From Patiria miniata (lineage: Eukaryota > Echinodermata > Asteroidea > Valvatida > Asterinidae): a DNA stretch of 64,000 bases. Shown one piece after another: positions 34,201-45,569 of the stretch. The stretch lies in NCBI RefSeq assembly GCF_015706575.1, contig NW_024037074.1, positions 3,968,001 through 4,032,000 on the forward strand. The letters run 5' to 3'. How positions within the stretch are numbered: position 1 is the first letter of the stretch; every line of letters begins with the position of its first letter. The position numbers and the translations under genes are program-made. Below the pieces are notes generated by a model. That model was not told where the DNA came from. It saw nothing but the letters and a program-made list of their open reading frames with translations, and did not search any database.

Positions 34201-34479
34201 ATTTTAACTTTCTATATAATCGGAGACTCTCACTGAATGTATCGAACTCACACTTTCTGTGAAAATTAATTTCCTGAATCAACGGAACCATTATAATTTA
34301 TGTCTTGGTATAGGTCTAACTTTTACAGCATCCAAGTTAAATGTACAGGCCTCGGATCACAACAGGCATCCGGAGAGTCGTTTACTTTTGTGGGGGCATT
34401 TTGTTCTCGTTTGAAGCAACACAATTGCACCAAAATCTTTAGAAGGGTTCATTACAACTAACATAGAGGCTACTCTACG
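31241..34479. other. Intergenic, no gene recognised
   Basis: Poly-A lies near 31,668-31,681. Several ORFs over 120 codons (32,124-32,528 plus; 33,088-33,486 minus; 33,172-33,600 plus) overlap one another on opposite strands and show no domain, signal peptide or helix pattern. I treat them as chance ORFs. Confidence 0.45.
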
Positions 34480-34565
34480 TTTTGAGAAAACAGAGAAAAA
34501 CATATGCACATTTTTTGGGAGTCTTGTATTTGGATTCTGTTTTTAACGCAAGTACGGAAAGAGGG
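34480..34565. repeat. Dispersed repeat L, copy 1
   Basis: AAAACAGAGAAAAACATATG with GGATTCTGTT and AACGCAAGTA matches about 50,183-50,265, same orientation. Function and family unknown. Confidence 0.5.
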
Positions 34566-34584
34566 CGCCTGCCGGGTTACAGCT

Positions 34585-34780
34585 CGATAGTCCGAGGGTC
34601 CGTTAGTAGTCCGAAGGTTCAACAGTCCGAAGGTTCGTAATGAACCTTTGGACCATCGCACCAAATGCTGGGATTAACGAACCTTATTTCATTTACGGCC
34701 TGGGAAATGTATGTGTTCGGACTATCGAACCTTCGGATTAATGAACCTTCGGACCATCGGACCTTCGGACTAACGGGCGG
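34585..34780. mobile_element. Palindromic element of TCCGAAGGTTC subrepeats
   Basis: GTCCGAAGGTTC or close variants occur about eight times: three towards the left in one orientation, the rest inverted (GAACCTTCGGA) towards the right. The whole segment can fold on itself. It is probably a MITE with internally reiterated termini. A related run continues into the inverted repeat starting at 34,781. Confidence 0.65.
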
Positions 34781-35186
34781 ACCCCGCCTGCGTAATTTTT
34801 TTTTCCTAGGAGGGTTAGGGGCAATGTCATGAATAGTTCAGTTGTTCCTTTGAATCATTGCAAGACTTAGGTTCTCGTTATATTTTCCCCTTAATTTAAA
34901 ATTATCTCAGTGATAAATTTGGAGAAGAAAAATAGCTGATGAAAATGAGCAGCGACGACGTGGATTCGAACCAGGGATCTTTGTATCCATAACTCATCTC
35001 GCTATCCACTAGGCTTCTGTGTGGTAGCTCGACGACAACCGTTCTTTAAAATGCTTTAATGTATTGTAACTAGTTGAGTAGCTAACAACGATGCTGTTGA
35101 TGTCACTGTCCGTTCTCATGGATAAACATGAATTATTCATGACATTGCCCCTAACCCTCCTAGGAATAAAAATTACGCACCCCGCC
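34781..35186. mobile_element. TIR element enclosing a tRNA-like segment
   Basis: ACCCCGCCTGCGTAAT, then CCTAGGAGGGTTAGGGGCAA at 34,781-34,840, is repeated inverted at 35,129-35,186. The interval holds a tRNA-like unit (34,950-35,030, minus). A 183-codon minus-strand ORF crossing this region (35,009-35,560) is derived partly from repeat DNA and has no domain. Confidence 0.65.
34950..35030 (-). mobile_element. tRNA-like (pol III A/B box) segment
   Basis: Minus strand: TAGTGGATAGCG (35,011-35,000) as a degenerate A box and a perfect B box GGTTCGAATCC (34,972-34,962). The spacing fits a tRNA-derived promoter, but the stems do not fold as a canonical tRNA. It is likely a SINE head captured between the inverted arms. 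Confidence 0.55.
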
Positions 35187-36325
35187 TTCGGGCACCCTAT
35201 TCTGAAACCACTTTCAATGTTGGTTTTGTTCCGAACAACCCTATCAGTAGCATTATATCCAGTCGGGCGGGGGAGCATTTGAGGCTTCATAAAATGAATT
35301 AAACACCAATTAACCAGTATCTTAAAGACGATTTTATGACGGTTCAGACGTCGTCCCCCGCACAAAAAGCTGGATACGCTACTGAACCCTATCACACGGA
35401 ATAATCCACAGGGTATTTGATACCACTCCGGTATATTCACTTTGAGCAAAGTTTCTGACATAAAATCGGCAGGTATGCATCCCACGTAATCGCAAATGAT
35501 CGCACGTTTCTTTAACGTAACTATCATTAGGCCTTCTAATTGTCTCTTTATAGCAATCATTTTAGTTTGACAGTACCGGTGGAACGGGTTGCTTGGTGTT
35601 ACCAGATAGCGCGTATCTATATATTCTTATCGCCACAGTGGATGAACGTGTCGGAGCCCCGTGCGTATTTAAAGACGTCAAATCATTAGCCATGCAGCTT
35701 CCTGGCTATGTAAAGAAAAACATTCTTCCTCTCTTCTATACATAGTTAAAAGATTGAAACATACGTCACGATCTCAAAGAGCCCGTTGGGTCCGATTTCC
35801 CGTCCATTAAGGCAATATAATCGATGGACATTTTAGTATAATATTCCCCGTAGTTGGTCGTTGACTTCGAAGCATCTATTCAGTCTGGGAAAAGGCCATC
35901 CCTTCGTCAGGTCATAAGAGGTTTCTTCCAAGAATAAAAAAATAGGCTCTCAGGTCTTACTTTTAAGCTCCTTAGAAATCCTTTGATGTATGTATCGAGA
36001 ACTTCCTCCTCCAGGAGCAGGATAACACAAGCCGTTTGTTTATCTCACATGTCCCTTGTGGTATGGGGTTTTAGCGTTCAGGAAGGCCTCTGTAATCCAT
36101 ATTGTTTCTAGACACAAAGGCACTTTCAGGAAATTGAAATTTAACAATTAGTTTTACATTTATGCGCTCATTTCTGAATGCGCCTTGCGTTTTAATCCGT
36201 GAATTCTAAATCAGTTTCGAGGGAGATCCTCGAGGGTATAATGCGAAGTCTTATACAGCAGCAGACATGCATTGGATGGCACAACAATACACACAGGGCA
36301 ATCAAACACGAGAAAAGACAAGAGA
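35187..36325. other. Intergenic, no feature recognised
   Basis: Non-repetitive by eye. No coding gene seen. Confidence 0.4.
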
Positions 36326-36329
36326 TCAA

Positions 36330-36760
36330 TCAGAAATGTGATGCCCAATCAGAAAAATAACATTCGACTGAACCATACAAATAAAGGAATCATAGCAACA
36401 ACATTTAACTGAATCATAAACACAATGTATCACACAAAATTTAACCGAATCATATTAATTAACATTTAACTGAATCATAAACATAATGAATCATAAAAAT
36501 AACATTCGACTGAATCGTAAAAATGAGGAATCATAACAATAACATTTAACTGAATCATAAAACTAAGGAATCATTAAAATTACATTCAACTGAATCGTAA
36601 AAATAAGGAATCATAACGATAACATTAAACTGAATCATAAAAATAAGGAATCATTAAAATAAGGAATCATAAAAATAACATTCAACTGAATCATAACAAT
36701 AAGGAATCATTAAAATTTAAAATAACATTTAACTGAAACATAAAAAGTACTAATAATGCT
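36330..36760 (+). repeat. AT-rich minisatellite
   Basis: Tandem, irregular units combining AACATTTAACTGAATCATAA and AATAAGGAATCATAA, more than a dozen times. Unit length varies, which suggests repeated slippage or unequal exchange. Confidence 0.85.
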
Positions 36761-37519
36761 AAAATATAAGTTGTTCCTGCTTTCTTCTTCTCTGTATGAT
36801 TTTGTAATGAAAATGTACTTCACAACCAAGGAGTAAAACCCAATTTTGTTTTTAGTCTGGTTTTGGCGTGGACTGCCACAAATATTCACACTGACTTTAA
36901 GAGACCTCTCAAAACATACAGATTTTGACCACCTCAAGAGATACGTATACAAGCCGTTTTAGAGGTTCTTTGTTTGTCTTAATCAAGTAAAATAAATTAA
37001 GAAAAGTATATTCTTTATGCGTATCCATGTGAAACTAAAAACACTGCTCCTGTACGATGGCTGACACTTATGTATTGTAAGTAAAGTCTACAGTGATGAG
37101 TTATTTATTACCAGTCCCATTCAAGTCAATGATTAGTGGCAACATGGGGATTCGTGTAATGCTTTTAAGTCCCTAAGTAGTTCAGTTTTACGCAAAGGTG
37201 GACACTGAAGAGGGTAGGTCTTCTCTTTTCTGTCCCCATGACTTTCAATTACTGTCAGGTTATGACCAATAAACATTCAGGAATTCTCTTTGAAAACCCA
37301 TGTAATGGTCCTGGTGAAAGGGCGTTTATGTATATAGAGCAGCCTTGCACAAAAGTGATCGAAGGCACAAAACCATTGGATGCAGTTGATGCTCTCACAA
37401 TACACAAGGGAATTTACGGACCCTCCAATCACTCTAGTATCAACGTTTTACATGGTTAGAGCATGGAGATAGCTCCATGGATAGAGTTTATATAGTCTTT
37501 ACCAAATTAGACAAAACTT
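36761..37519. other. Intergenic, no feature recognised
   Basis: AT-rich. No ORF with recognisable content. Confidence 0.4.
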
Positions 37520-38192
37520 TGCAGCGTGTCCAAAAATACCCGCAACATTTGTTTTGCGAGGCTCTAGCGCCGGCCCGGAAACACGTACCGCCTTTATTTT
37601 TATACCATTTTATAGCTGGGAATCGTAACTTTATCCCTGGAAAGTATTGGTTTGATATTTAAAAGGATTCTAATCTTATTTGTGTTCAAATAAGGCAAAT
37701 AAGGCATTCAAACAAACTCAACCGATTTCAAGGAAAATGGATGATGCGTACATCAGATGCAAACTCGAGTAAACAAGCTGTTGAAATAAAACAAAACAAA
37801 AACCAGTTAATTTAAATTAAAAACACATTGAACTTGAAACCAAGAACAATATTGTGAATTAATTTAAGGTGTAGTCTACATGGATCGAAACGAAAAGGAA
37901 ACACAGAAATGGAAGGCAACGAGATCGTCACACCACAAACATGATGAAGCATTTCCACATTAGAAAAGAAATGCGCATGATTGATTTTCCTTGAAATCGG
38001 TTGAGTTTGTTAATGACATGCCTTTCTTTGAACACAAATAATTTCAAACCCTTTTGAAAATCAAACCAATACTTACCAGGGATAAAGTTAAGATTTCAAG
38101 CTTTAAAATGATACAAAACAATGGCGGTACGTGTTTCCACAACGACGCTAGAGCCCCGCCAACAAATGTTGCAGGTATTTTGGGACGCGCTG
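37520..38192. mobile_element. Foldback element with about 225-base arms
   Basis: The left arm (37,520-37,750) and right arm (37,970-38,192) are inverted relatives. GCAGCGTGTCC, AAATACCCGCAACATTTGTT and GAAACACGTACCGCC in the left arm recur inverted in the right. The inner ends pair as AAACTCAACCGATTTCAAGG and its inverse. The loop of about 220 bases is AT-rich and non-coding. Confidence 0.85.
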
Positions 38193-38950
38193 TATACTCC
38201 CTACCCGCCAAAATTGAGGAACCAAAAATGGCAATGAGTGCCACAAGATGCGAATCATCAGGGCAGCGAAAGGTGAATTATTCAGACTTTAATATCTCCG
38301 GGCAATAATCTTCTGAGTGCAGCCTCTTTGGAGAGGACCAAAGCCCGTCGAGACGTGCAGGTTATTGCCTGGGCGAATATTGAAAGTGGCAAACCTGTAC
38401 TTGAAAATGTTCCTCATTCGAACATTTCTAACGTTTCTAGAATGAAAAAACGCATTTTGTCGGGTCAAGGTGTCAGATTCAAGTTTTCACATACACTTGG
38501 ATAACTCCGTGGTATATTTATTGCCAATTGGAACGAATCGCAAGAAAGGTGAGCAATGCAAGTATTTGTTGAAATCGAAGACGAATCTGATCATTTCTGC
38601 ACCATCTTCCATCCTGGTTCGATGTCGCTATACGTGTAATATGCTTTGCTTCAATCGTGACTGACTTCATAAAAGCACATTAAGAACTTCAGCTCTTCAA
38701 CTTTATTCCGTACGTCTAAAGTCAATTAGGGCTGAAACTGGTCGACAAATAGTTTGAACCGAATCATATAGGCCTAGGTTTGTCAAATCAATGGACCCCT
38801 TGCAGCTGACGTCACATTGAGGGCAGGCCTTTGTCCGTGTGATAGTTACGAGTTGGTACTTTCATTGCCAATGAATCTAAAATATCGAAGACTCTCCTCA
38901 GAGAGGGCGCACCGTGCAGAGGGTATATTGTCCGGGACAAGACATGAACC
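38193..38950. other. Intergenic, no gene recognised
   Basis: Contains a CTCF-like AGAGAGGGCGC core at 38,900-38,910, about 40 bases before the TTAA element. Confidence 0.4.
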
Positions 38951-39464
38951 TTAAAGGGAATATACAACATTTGCAAACATCGAAAAATAAAACTACCAAG
39001 TTTTTACGAAATACCTTACTAGGATGTTGGTAAATGACAGTCTAAAGCATCCTGTAAAATTATGGCACCTGGTGTCAAGTCATTTTCAAGAAAATGGTAT
39101 ATTTGTATACATTTCCAACGGTGATCGACCGACCACCGTTGGAAAAACCTAACTATTTTTCAACTACTGCTCCAAATTTACAAAACAATTTCAGTCCAAA
39201 TTTTGTTTGCTATTGGTTACACGTTCATGACCAGCTAGACTGGTTCCCTTACCTTATAATTTTCCGACATCTATAAATTGATCCATTTTATCTTTAGTGG
39301 ATTCAGGGAACCAGACTACATAAACAATTTTGTTTTTCTTGGTTTTTCAAGCATTTTCGAACACGAAACTTCAAACATGTCAGTTAAACATTATTTGATC
39401 TATTATACTAACCCCTCAATTTCTGAAAATTACAGCAAAAGCCAATGATGTACATTCCCTTTAA
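38951..39464 (+). mobile_element. TTAA-bounded MITE, family T1, intact copy
   Basis: Opens TTAAAGGGAATATACAACAT and closes ATGTACATTCCCTTTAA, so TTAA flanks a 514-base element with inverted ends. Inside are subterminal inverted repeats: CTAGACTGGTTCCC and GGGAACCAGACTAC, and an imperfect palindrome around CCAACGGTG...CACCGTTGG (39,115-39,142). A second copy ends at 41,309. No transposase ORF. Confidence 0.8.
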
Positions 39465-40146
39465 ACGGATTTCCAATCGCACGAAATTGAGCCCGGAGGT
39501 CCATTTTAATCACTGTTTTATTGTCAAATCTATATTACAAATTTTCTTCAAAAGAGAACGGCTTATTGTCAACGCGATGGTACACTGACAATGAACCAAA
39601 AATGGGCGTGTTCTTTCATCATTTGAGAGAAGGGAGGTAAAACCAATTTTCTTTTACAACCGGCTTTAATTTGTTGCTCTGCCCGTCAAGCACGCACATC
39701 TGAAGGGTCATCCTTAAGTGCGGCCGGGCTCGGTACAGAGCTTTGACCGATTCGCAGCAGCCATTTCAAGGGGGTAACCTCTTGATTTTCCCCCCACTGT
39801 GGCTCTTGTTTTCCTGTCCGGTGCTCTTTCTGTCACGCGATGGACATTGAAGTCCACACTACGCTATCACGCCAGAATCTTTTAATATCCGCAGTCCAGC
39901 ATCTGAGCCTAATCCACAAGATCGTGACAGCGTGGCAAACTACATTACTGCACTTAGCCGTGTTTGAAATATCCCGCCATGAAAATAACCTCGATTTGGG
40001 ACTTGACATTCACGCGTTATCACAGACGGCTTTCGCTTGGAACAGATTGACAGACTAGTATTACGAACCAACCAGCGCTTTTCCACTTGACCTTATTGGT
40101 AGTGCATAAGTGCTTAATTACTTCATTGTTATTATAGTAATTTATG
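39465..40146. other. Intergenic, no feature recognised
   Basis: Non-repetitive by eye. A 72-codon ORF (39,840-40,058) lacks any domain. Confidence 0.4.
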
Positions 40147-40323
40147 TACTGAACCAAGAATGTCCCACTGGAGCCCGCAAGCCTGAGGAAACCTGTAGAG
40201 AGGGGGGGGGGACACAAGATATCAGGTAGGGACTGAAAACCCAATAAATATGTGAAAAAGGGAAGGAGTCAAGCCCCTTCCATAGGAATGGAAGGCGAGG
40301 AAAAAAGAACACTGCTCCAACCT
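40147..40323 (-). mobile_element. tRNA-derived SINE, family 1, copy 3 (rearranged)
   Basis: Minus strand body: GGGTTTTCAGTCCC, CTACAGGTTTCCTCAGG, GGACATTCTTGG. A C run (minus; G run 40,202-40,211 plus) and a deletion replace part of the body seen in the other copies. The tRNA head is degraded, with no clear B box. Confidence 0.65.
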
Positions 40324-40925
40324 GACTTTCTATTCCTTCATACTGAGAATAACGTATTAGATTGCCTTTGATTTCAGCAATTCGGCTCAAATCAGTTACT
40401 GTCCTCATGCAAAATTCACCGAGTGTGGCATTTAATATAAACAACACTCCTATGCAGCCATTTCAACGTCTTCACTATTCTCTAGGCGTAATCAAAGACA
40501 GCATGGTGTTTATTAAACATTTCCTGTACAGAGTGTGAATCGTCTTGAAGTATCTGTCAATCCCATAAAGATATATACTGCCAGACACTGAATCAACACG
40601 GGTATGTTCTTACATGCTTCATCGCTGTTCGTATACTTAAAATACTGATCGCTGCTATACACTTCCTGGATCCGTGTCTCAAGTAGAGCCACGAATTAAG
40701 GACCAAATTACGGAAGAACAAACACCCGAAGTGATACTGTCACATGAACAACCCGATGAGTGATATCATCCGGTATGTTTCCAATTAAGAGACAGGTGTA
40801 ATGCTACAGTCTTGGAATATGTAATATACCTTACTCACGAGGAAGACATTTTTGAGTGTGTTACCCGAATGTATTTTATCAATTGCAAACTGTTGAATGG
40901 GATGGTGCAAGACTATTTATGCGTT
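40324..40925. other. Intergenic; decayed left part of a T1 element possible
   Basis: Short similarity to the left half of the T1 copy at 38,951 (AATA(T)ACCTTACT) suggests remnants, but I cannot find a left TTAA terminus. Confidence 0.3.
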
Positions 40926-40929
40926 AAAC

Positions 40930-41309
40930 CTCACTTTCATTTTTGTATCAATTTCCAACGCTGATCGGCCGATCAGCGTTGGAAACAACTGGCTTTTTTC
41001 AAATACTGGCCCCAATTGACCTTCGCACTTGTTTGCGTCGATTACAAACCTATGAACGTATACGAGCCAGCTAGACTGGTTCCCTAACCTTACAATTCCC
41101 CAATGTATGTAAACTGCTCTGTTTCTTCTTATACGGAGTCAGGGAACCAGACTACAGGAAAATGATCGTTTTTCTTGGTTTTTATAGCATTTTCGAACCC
41201 AAAACCTCAAAAAAGTCAGTGTAACTATATTTGATATATATTTCCGACCCCCCAATTCCATCCATTTCTGAAAATTACAGCAAAAGCAAATGATGCATAT
41301 TCCCTTTAA
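40930..41309 (+). mobile_element. TTAA MITE, family T1, copy 2 (left end lost)
   Basis: Collinear with 39,090-39,464: AGACTGGTTCCC, AGTCAGGGAACCAGACTAC, TTTTTCTTGGTTTTT, GCATTTTCGAAC, TCTGAAAATTACAGCAAAAG, TTCCCTTTAA. It holds a perfect 34-base palindrome (40,961-40,994) centred on GATCGGCCGATC. Confidence 0.8.
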
Positions 41310-41885
41310 TATGACCGACTTGTGAATGAATATCATCAGTTGCAATGTTTAGTTGCAGTAACTCACAGTAATTTCCTGTCAAACCTGCACTGGAATGAAA
41401 TTGGTTTAAAACAAGAGTTGGTTTAAACCAAATAAAACGATCGATTCGATGACGTTAGGCTTTTCCAAGGAAATGAAAAACCCTCTATTATTCATAGACC
41501 CATGCGGTAAAACATGATCACCTAACTGATTTACAAAAACTCAGCAAATTAGGAAACAAGTGGGAAGACACAACCTGACACAAAACGAATTCGAAATATC
41601 TCGACTGCATTCTTGCATGTGATGCTAAACCGGGCCACTTTGTACAACAGTGGGCATCTTTTAAAATAACAGGCGGGCGAGATCTAGCACGCGATAGCAT
41701 CGATTTTCTCTGTTGTTAGTAGGGGCGAAAGCAGATTGCTAATGGTAAAATAAAGTCAAGGACGATCTTCCACCGTGATAATTTTTTTTTTCACAGGAGC
41801 ACAAATGATTCTTAGGTTCAAAGGAGAATGTGATGGTTTAAAGTCGACCATGAACTGAATCTTATTCCTTGCAACACCGACCACA
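41310..41885. other. Intergenic, no feature recognised
   Basis: AT-rich; nothing coding seen. Confidence 0.4.
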
Positions 41886-41889
41886 ACAT

Positions 41890-42500
41890 AATGTTTCCAG
41901 CGCTAACACACAACGTACACAAACACCAACACAATACGTATACACCAACATCGTCTAGTACAACCATCAGTGCAAACACCACCAAAAAACAACCCAGCAG
42001 GAAAACAACACAATCACAACTTTAAAGGATGCCAAAACCAACAGAATCACCAACACAAACACCATCACAGTACGTACGCAAACACCAACAACTAGCGCCA
42101 ACACCACACCAACATACCATAAGCACCATATCAGCACTTAAAACACCCGACACAACAGATTTACCAACACAACATCAACACCAACACCAACATAACACCA
42201 TCACAAACACCGACTTACAATCGACACCTTCACCAACACTTACACCAACGTCGATACAAACTAACACCAACACCAATGTAAACAGCAACACGGAACAATC
42301 ATTAACATCAACACCTACCTCTATTCTAACATTATCAGCCACACCAACACTAACACTAACACCAACACAACACCAACACCAATACCAAGGCCAATGCATA
42401 CAGCAACATCAACACCAACACAACACCATCTATAACACCAGTACCAACGCAACACCATTACTACACCTTCATACAAGTACCGTAGTACTAACACCAACAC
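41890..42500 (+). repeat. CAACAC-type minisatellite
   Basis: Reiterated ACCAACACCAAC-like units, irregular in length. The apparent 178-codon ORF (42,029-42,565) rich in Thr-Pro-Gln-His is produced by this repeat, and the opposite strand also stays open. No signal peptide or domain supports a gene. Confidence 0.85.
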
Positions 42501-43050
42501 AACCTTTGCTGAAAGTAAAAATGATTCAAACTGTTGCGAACTTCTCACTGAATGGAATGACCTGAAATATACAAATCAACCAAATTAGCTGGCCTAACGT
42601 TTCTGAAATGGCCCCTGAAAAAGGTCTTGCTCAGATGTAAGACCGAGACTTTAGGCCGCTAATTTTTTATTTATTTCTAAAACAAAAAAAGGATTGTATT
42701 GCAACGACTTGTGCCTTGAAGAGATTGTTCTTATAGTTTCAAGGACTCCGCGCTGTTTTAAATACAACCTTTTGTAACATCAGCATTCGACGGGAAGATG
42801 AAAAAATGATTAAGTCACAAAAATTCAATCCTGATCAAGCCTGCAGCTTTGAATGTAAATTCTGAGTGCACAAACAAATAAAGGCCAGAGCAAATTTACC
42901 GTATCACCATACTGATGAATTTTAATTGAGCACCGTGATTGAATGCCGAAAAGGGAGAGAGCATGCAATATGAGAAAATATTGGATTACAGAACGGACAC
43001 AAACTTTAAATAAAAACAGAGTCTTGGAAAAAAATCTTACTAAACAGAAA
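42501..43050. other. Intergenic, no feature recognised
   Basis: No repeat or ORF of note. Confidence 0.4.
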
Positions 43051-43054
43051 GTGA

Positions 43055-43180
43055 GGCTGCATCCGAATCTGTTGTCTAGAGCTATGTCTAGGTCTTCGCT
43101 CCATTAGAAATACGCGGAGACGCGCTGACAATAGACGTAGCCGTAGCTCTGGAAGCCCGTTTCGGACAAGGCCTGATATA
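43055..43180 (+). repeat. Dispersed repeat K, copy 2
   Basis: Near-copy of 5849-5973, same orientation, with about 49 identical consecutive bases ending CCCGTTTCGGAC. Here it is not preceded by the family B hairpin, so K is a separate mobile unit or a fragment of a larger one. Confidence 0.75.
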
Positions 43181-45569
43181 TAATTGCGGACGTTGACATC
43201 GAACGATAAAAAAATGCTAGCGATAGATGTTTTTGCCCGATCCTCGGTATAACAACCCCTCCGTGAATATTTTGTCAGGGTTTTTGATTGCAAGAAAACA
43301 TGCGCGGATGAAATTGCGAGTATAATAACAATAACTATGGGGCGAATAAGCCAATATGCGGACATATTATTCTCCAACTGAATTTAAATGCCGGACAAAA
43401 ACAAAATATACTCGCCGGATGGGTGAGTGATTCGCATCGCACGCGTTCATGGTTTCGGGGATGCAAGTCCAATGTATGATTTATATCGGGTTCTGATGTC
43501 TCATCTATTACACGGATAAAGTGCAGGGTCTCGGTATATATTGATACTATTGCCTACACTGCTACTACTACTATTCCACCTTCTCCGCGATTCCTGTACA
43601 CATCGGGTCCATTACCGTAATGAAAATCGTCAGCTGGGTTATTAAGTTGGCGCGAGTGGCGGCGCTCGAGGGGGTCCTTCATCCCATCCTTGTCTGCAAT
43701 TCCCCCGGTGAATGGAGAGGCTCGGGATAGGTTTTGTCAGGGATCGCGTCGAGAACCTTTTTCCCCCCTCACAGACACTCAGATATAGCTGGTCCTTGGG
43801 CTTCATTTTGGTAATTGAATAACCGCATAACGGCCTGGGGTCCTATCTTACAAGCCTTGGTTTAAATATTATACCGGTATGTACAAGATTAGCCCATGAA
43901 TAACCCCACGAAATTTGATCAACACCTGCCCGTTCGTTTTTACCCTATACTTTTTTTTGTAGCTGCGTGTAGGTATCGTAGATGGCTGCGAAATTAAATT
44001 TTCCACATTAAAATTGACGAGTTAGATAATGTAACAGTTTCATGTTGCATATAGCTGTGTCATTTCTTGAAATTCATTTGTAGCGAAAACACAATGCTTG
44101 CTTTGCGCGCAAGTGTTTTGTTTGCAAACATGCTACATGTGTGGAGCAGCCTCAGTCTTTACTAAAAACTGAAAACTATACAATTTCACGGCCGAAATGT
44201 ATCCCCCGCATCCTCTGAGGTTTCGTCTGTTTTGGCCGTAGTTCTGTTGGCTCATGCACACCACCTCTCTCCTTAAAAAACCCAAAGAGACAAGGGGCAT
44301 TCTAAACATTTGGGGCTCACTTTGTCCTGTCCATGTAAGATCAATGCACTCAAGAGTGATTATGAATAGAAAACTATCTACCCAACAAATAAAAATCGTT
44401 TGAAGTCACTCTCAATAATACAGGAATGACAAACTACAAAGTTCAGAGGTAACAGGGACATGAACAATTTCACACTTTGAATTCCAGGTTTATAGAAGGA
44501 CCACAAAGCAGACGTGTTTGATCCAAACTACCATCCTAGTGAGATTAAACCCTGCGTCGGTGGGCGGTACATACTCACTGGTGGATAAGAGTTGGAGGGG
44601 GGGGGGTAGGACACCCTTTTCTAAAACGAGAAGACAAATTTCTTTTTTAAATCGATCCCTTTTACCTCCAAGGATTCAGGAAATATTATTAGAAAGAAGG
44701 GGAAAAAAGAAAGAGAAGAGAGCCCCCAGTGGCCGGTCGGTAGGCCAGCCACTCCTTACTTTTCTCTCCCTGGAAAATGTAGGTTCGGGAACCGTCAGTG
44801 TAGATACTATTCAACCTCGATCATGTGTTTCTCAAAATGTGTTCATCTTTCGGCAGTAGACATCACCTCAAACCAGAGTGCACTTTGCTTTTCGATCTTC
44901 ATCAGTTGCCATGCCTTTAGGGCAGCCTCACCTATTAGTGATCTGGCATCTTCCGTCACCCTATTTAGTGTTAAATTGAATTACATCCATGGCCCCTACG
45001 CGCAGTCGTCCTCTTAAAAGAGCGGGGATCCGACCGAACGTGTGGAAACATAAAATGCAGATCAAAGTTTAGCAGCGGGAAAAGATCAAAGATTTTAAAT
45101 GTTTGTTGGTTGATGTCGGTACAAGGTGCAAGCGTCATTGCCCAGTCATCCGTCAACTCTTCAGGCATACTTGTGTATACAGCATCGACCATGCGGCTTT
45201 AATATTTTTGCACGGGCAGCCGATGCACTTTTACCGCCGTTTTTTTTTACGAAGGGCACTGGACAAGCTAGCGAAGCATTGGTAACTCGATAAATCTTTT
45301 CATTTACTCCTTCCCTCGGGAAGGTCGATAAAACTTATATGATGCGAAAACAATTTTGATTGGCGTGGGCTTTTTGGAAAATGCCTCGTCGACGGAGATG
45401 AACAGGGTCATAAAAACAATATTCATGAGAAAACAAAAAAACGTAGTAAAAGACACGCAAGAGGTTAAAGAGGTTTGCTTGCAAGGGTTTACATTGATTT
45501 TAAAAGATGTGTTTTATGGCTGCTTGGCTTACTGTTAGCCGTTGGTTACATGACTGTTGTTGTTTCCTT
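43181..45569. other. Intergenic; repeat arm at 44,432; GC-rich block
   Basis: Bases 43,600-43,760 are GC-rich and match nothing else here. AGAGGTAACAGGGACA at 44,437-44,452, with TTTATAGA to about 44,500, is a third copy of the arm seen at 9861-9912. A G run lies at 44,597-44,606. No gene recognised. Confidence 0.45.

Noticed and set aside
35009..35560. 183-codon minus-strand ORF
   Set aside because: It begins in non-repeat DNA but ends inside a TIR element and tRNA-like sequence, with no recognisable domain.
42029..42565. Thr/Pro/Gln/His-rich ORF of 178 codons
   Set aside because: Produced by the CAACAC minisatellite; the opposite strand is equally open.
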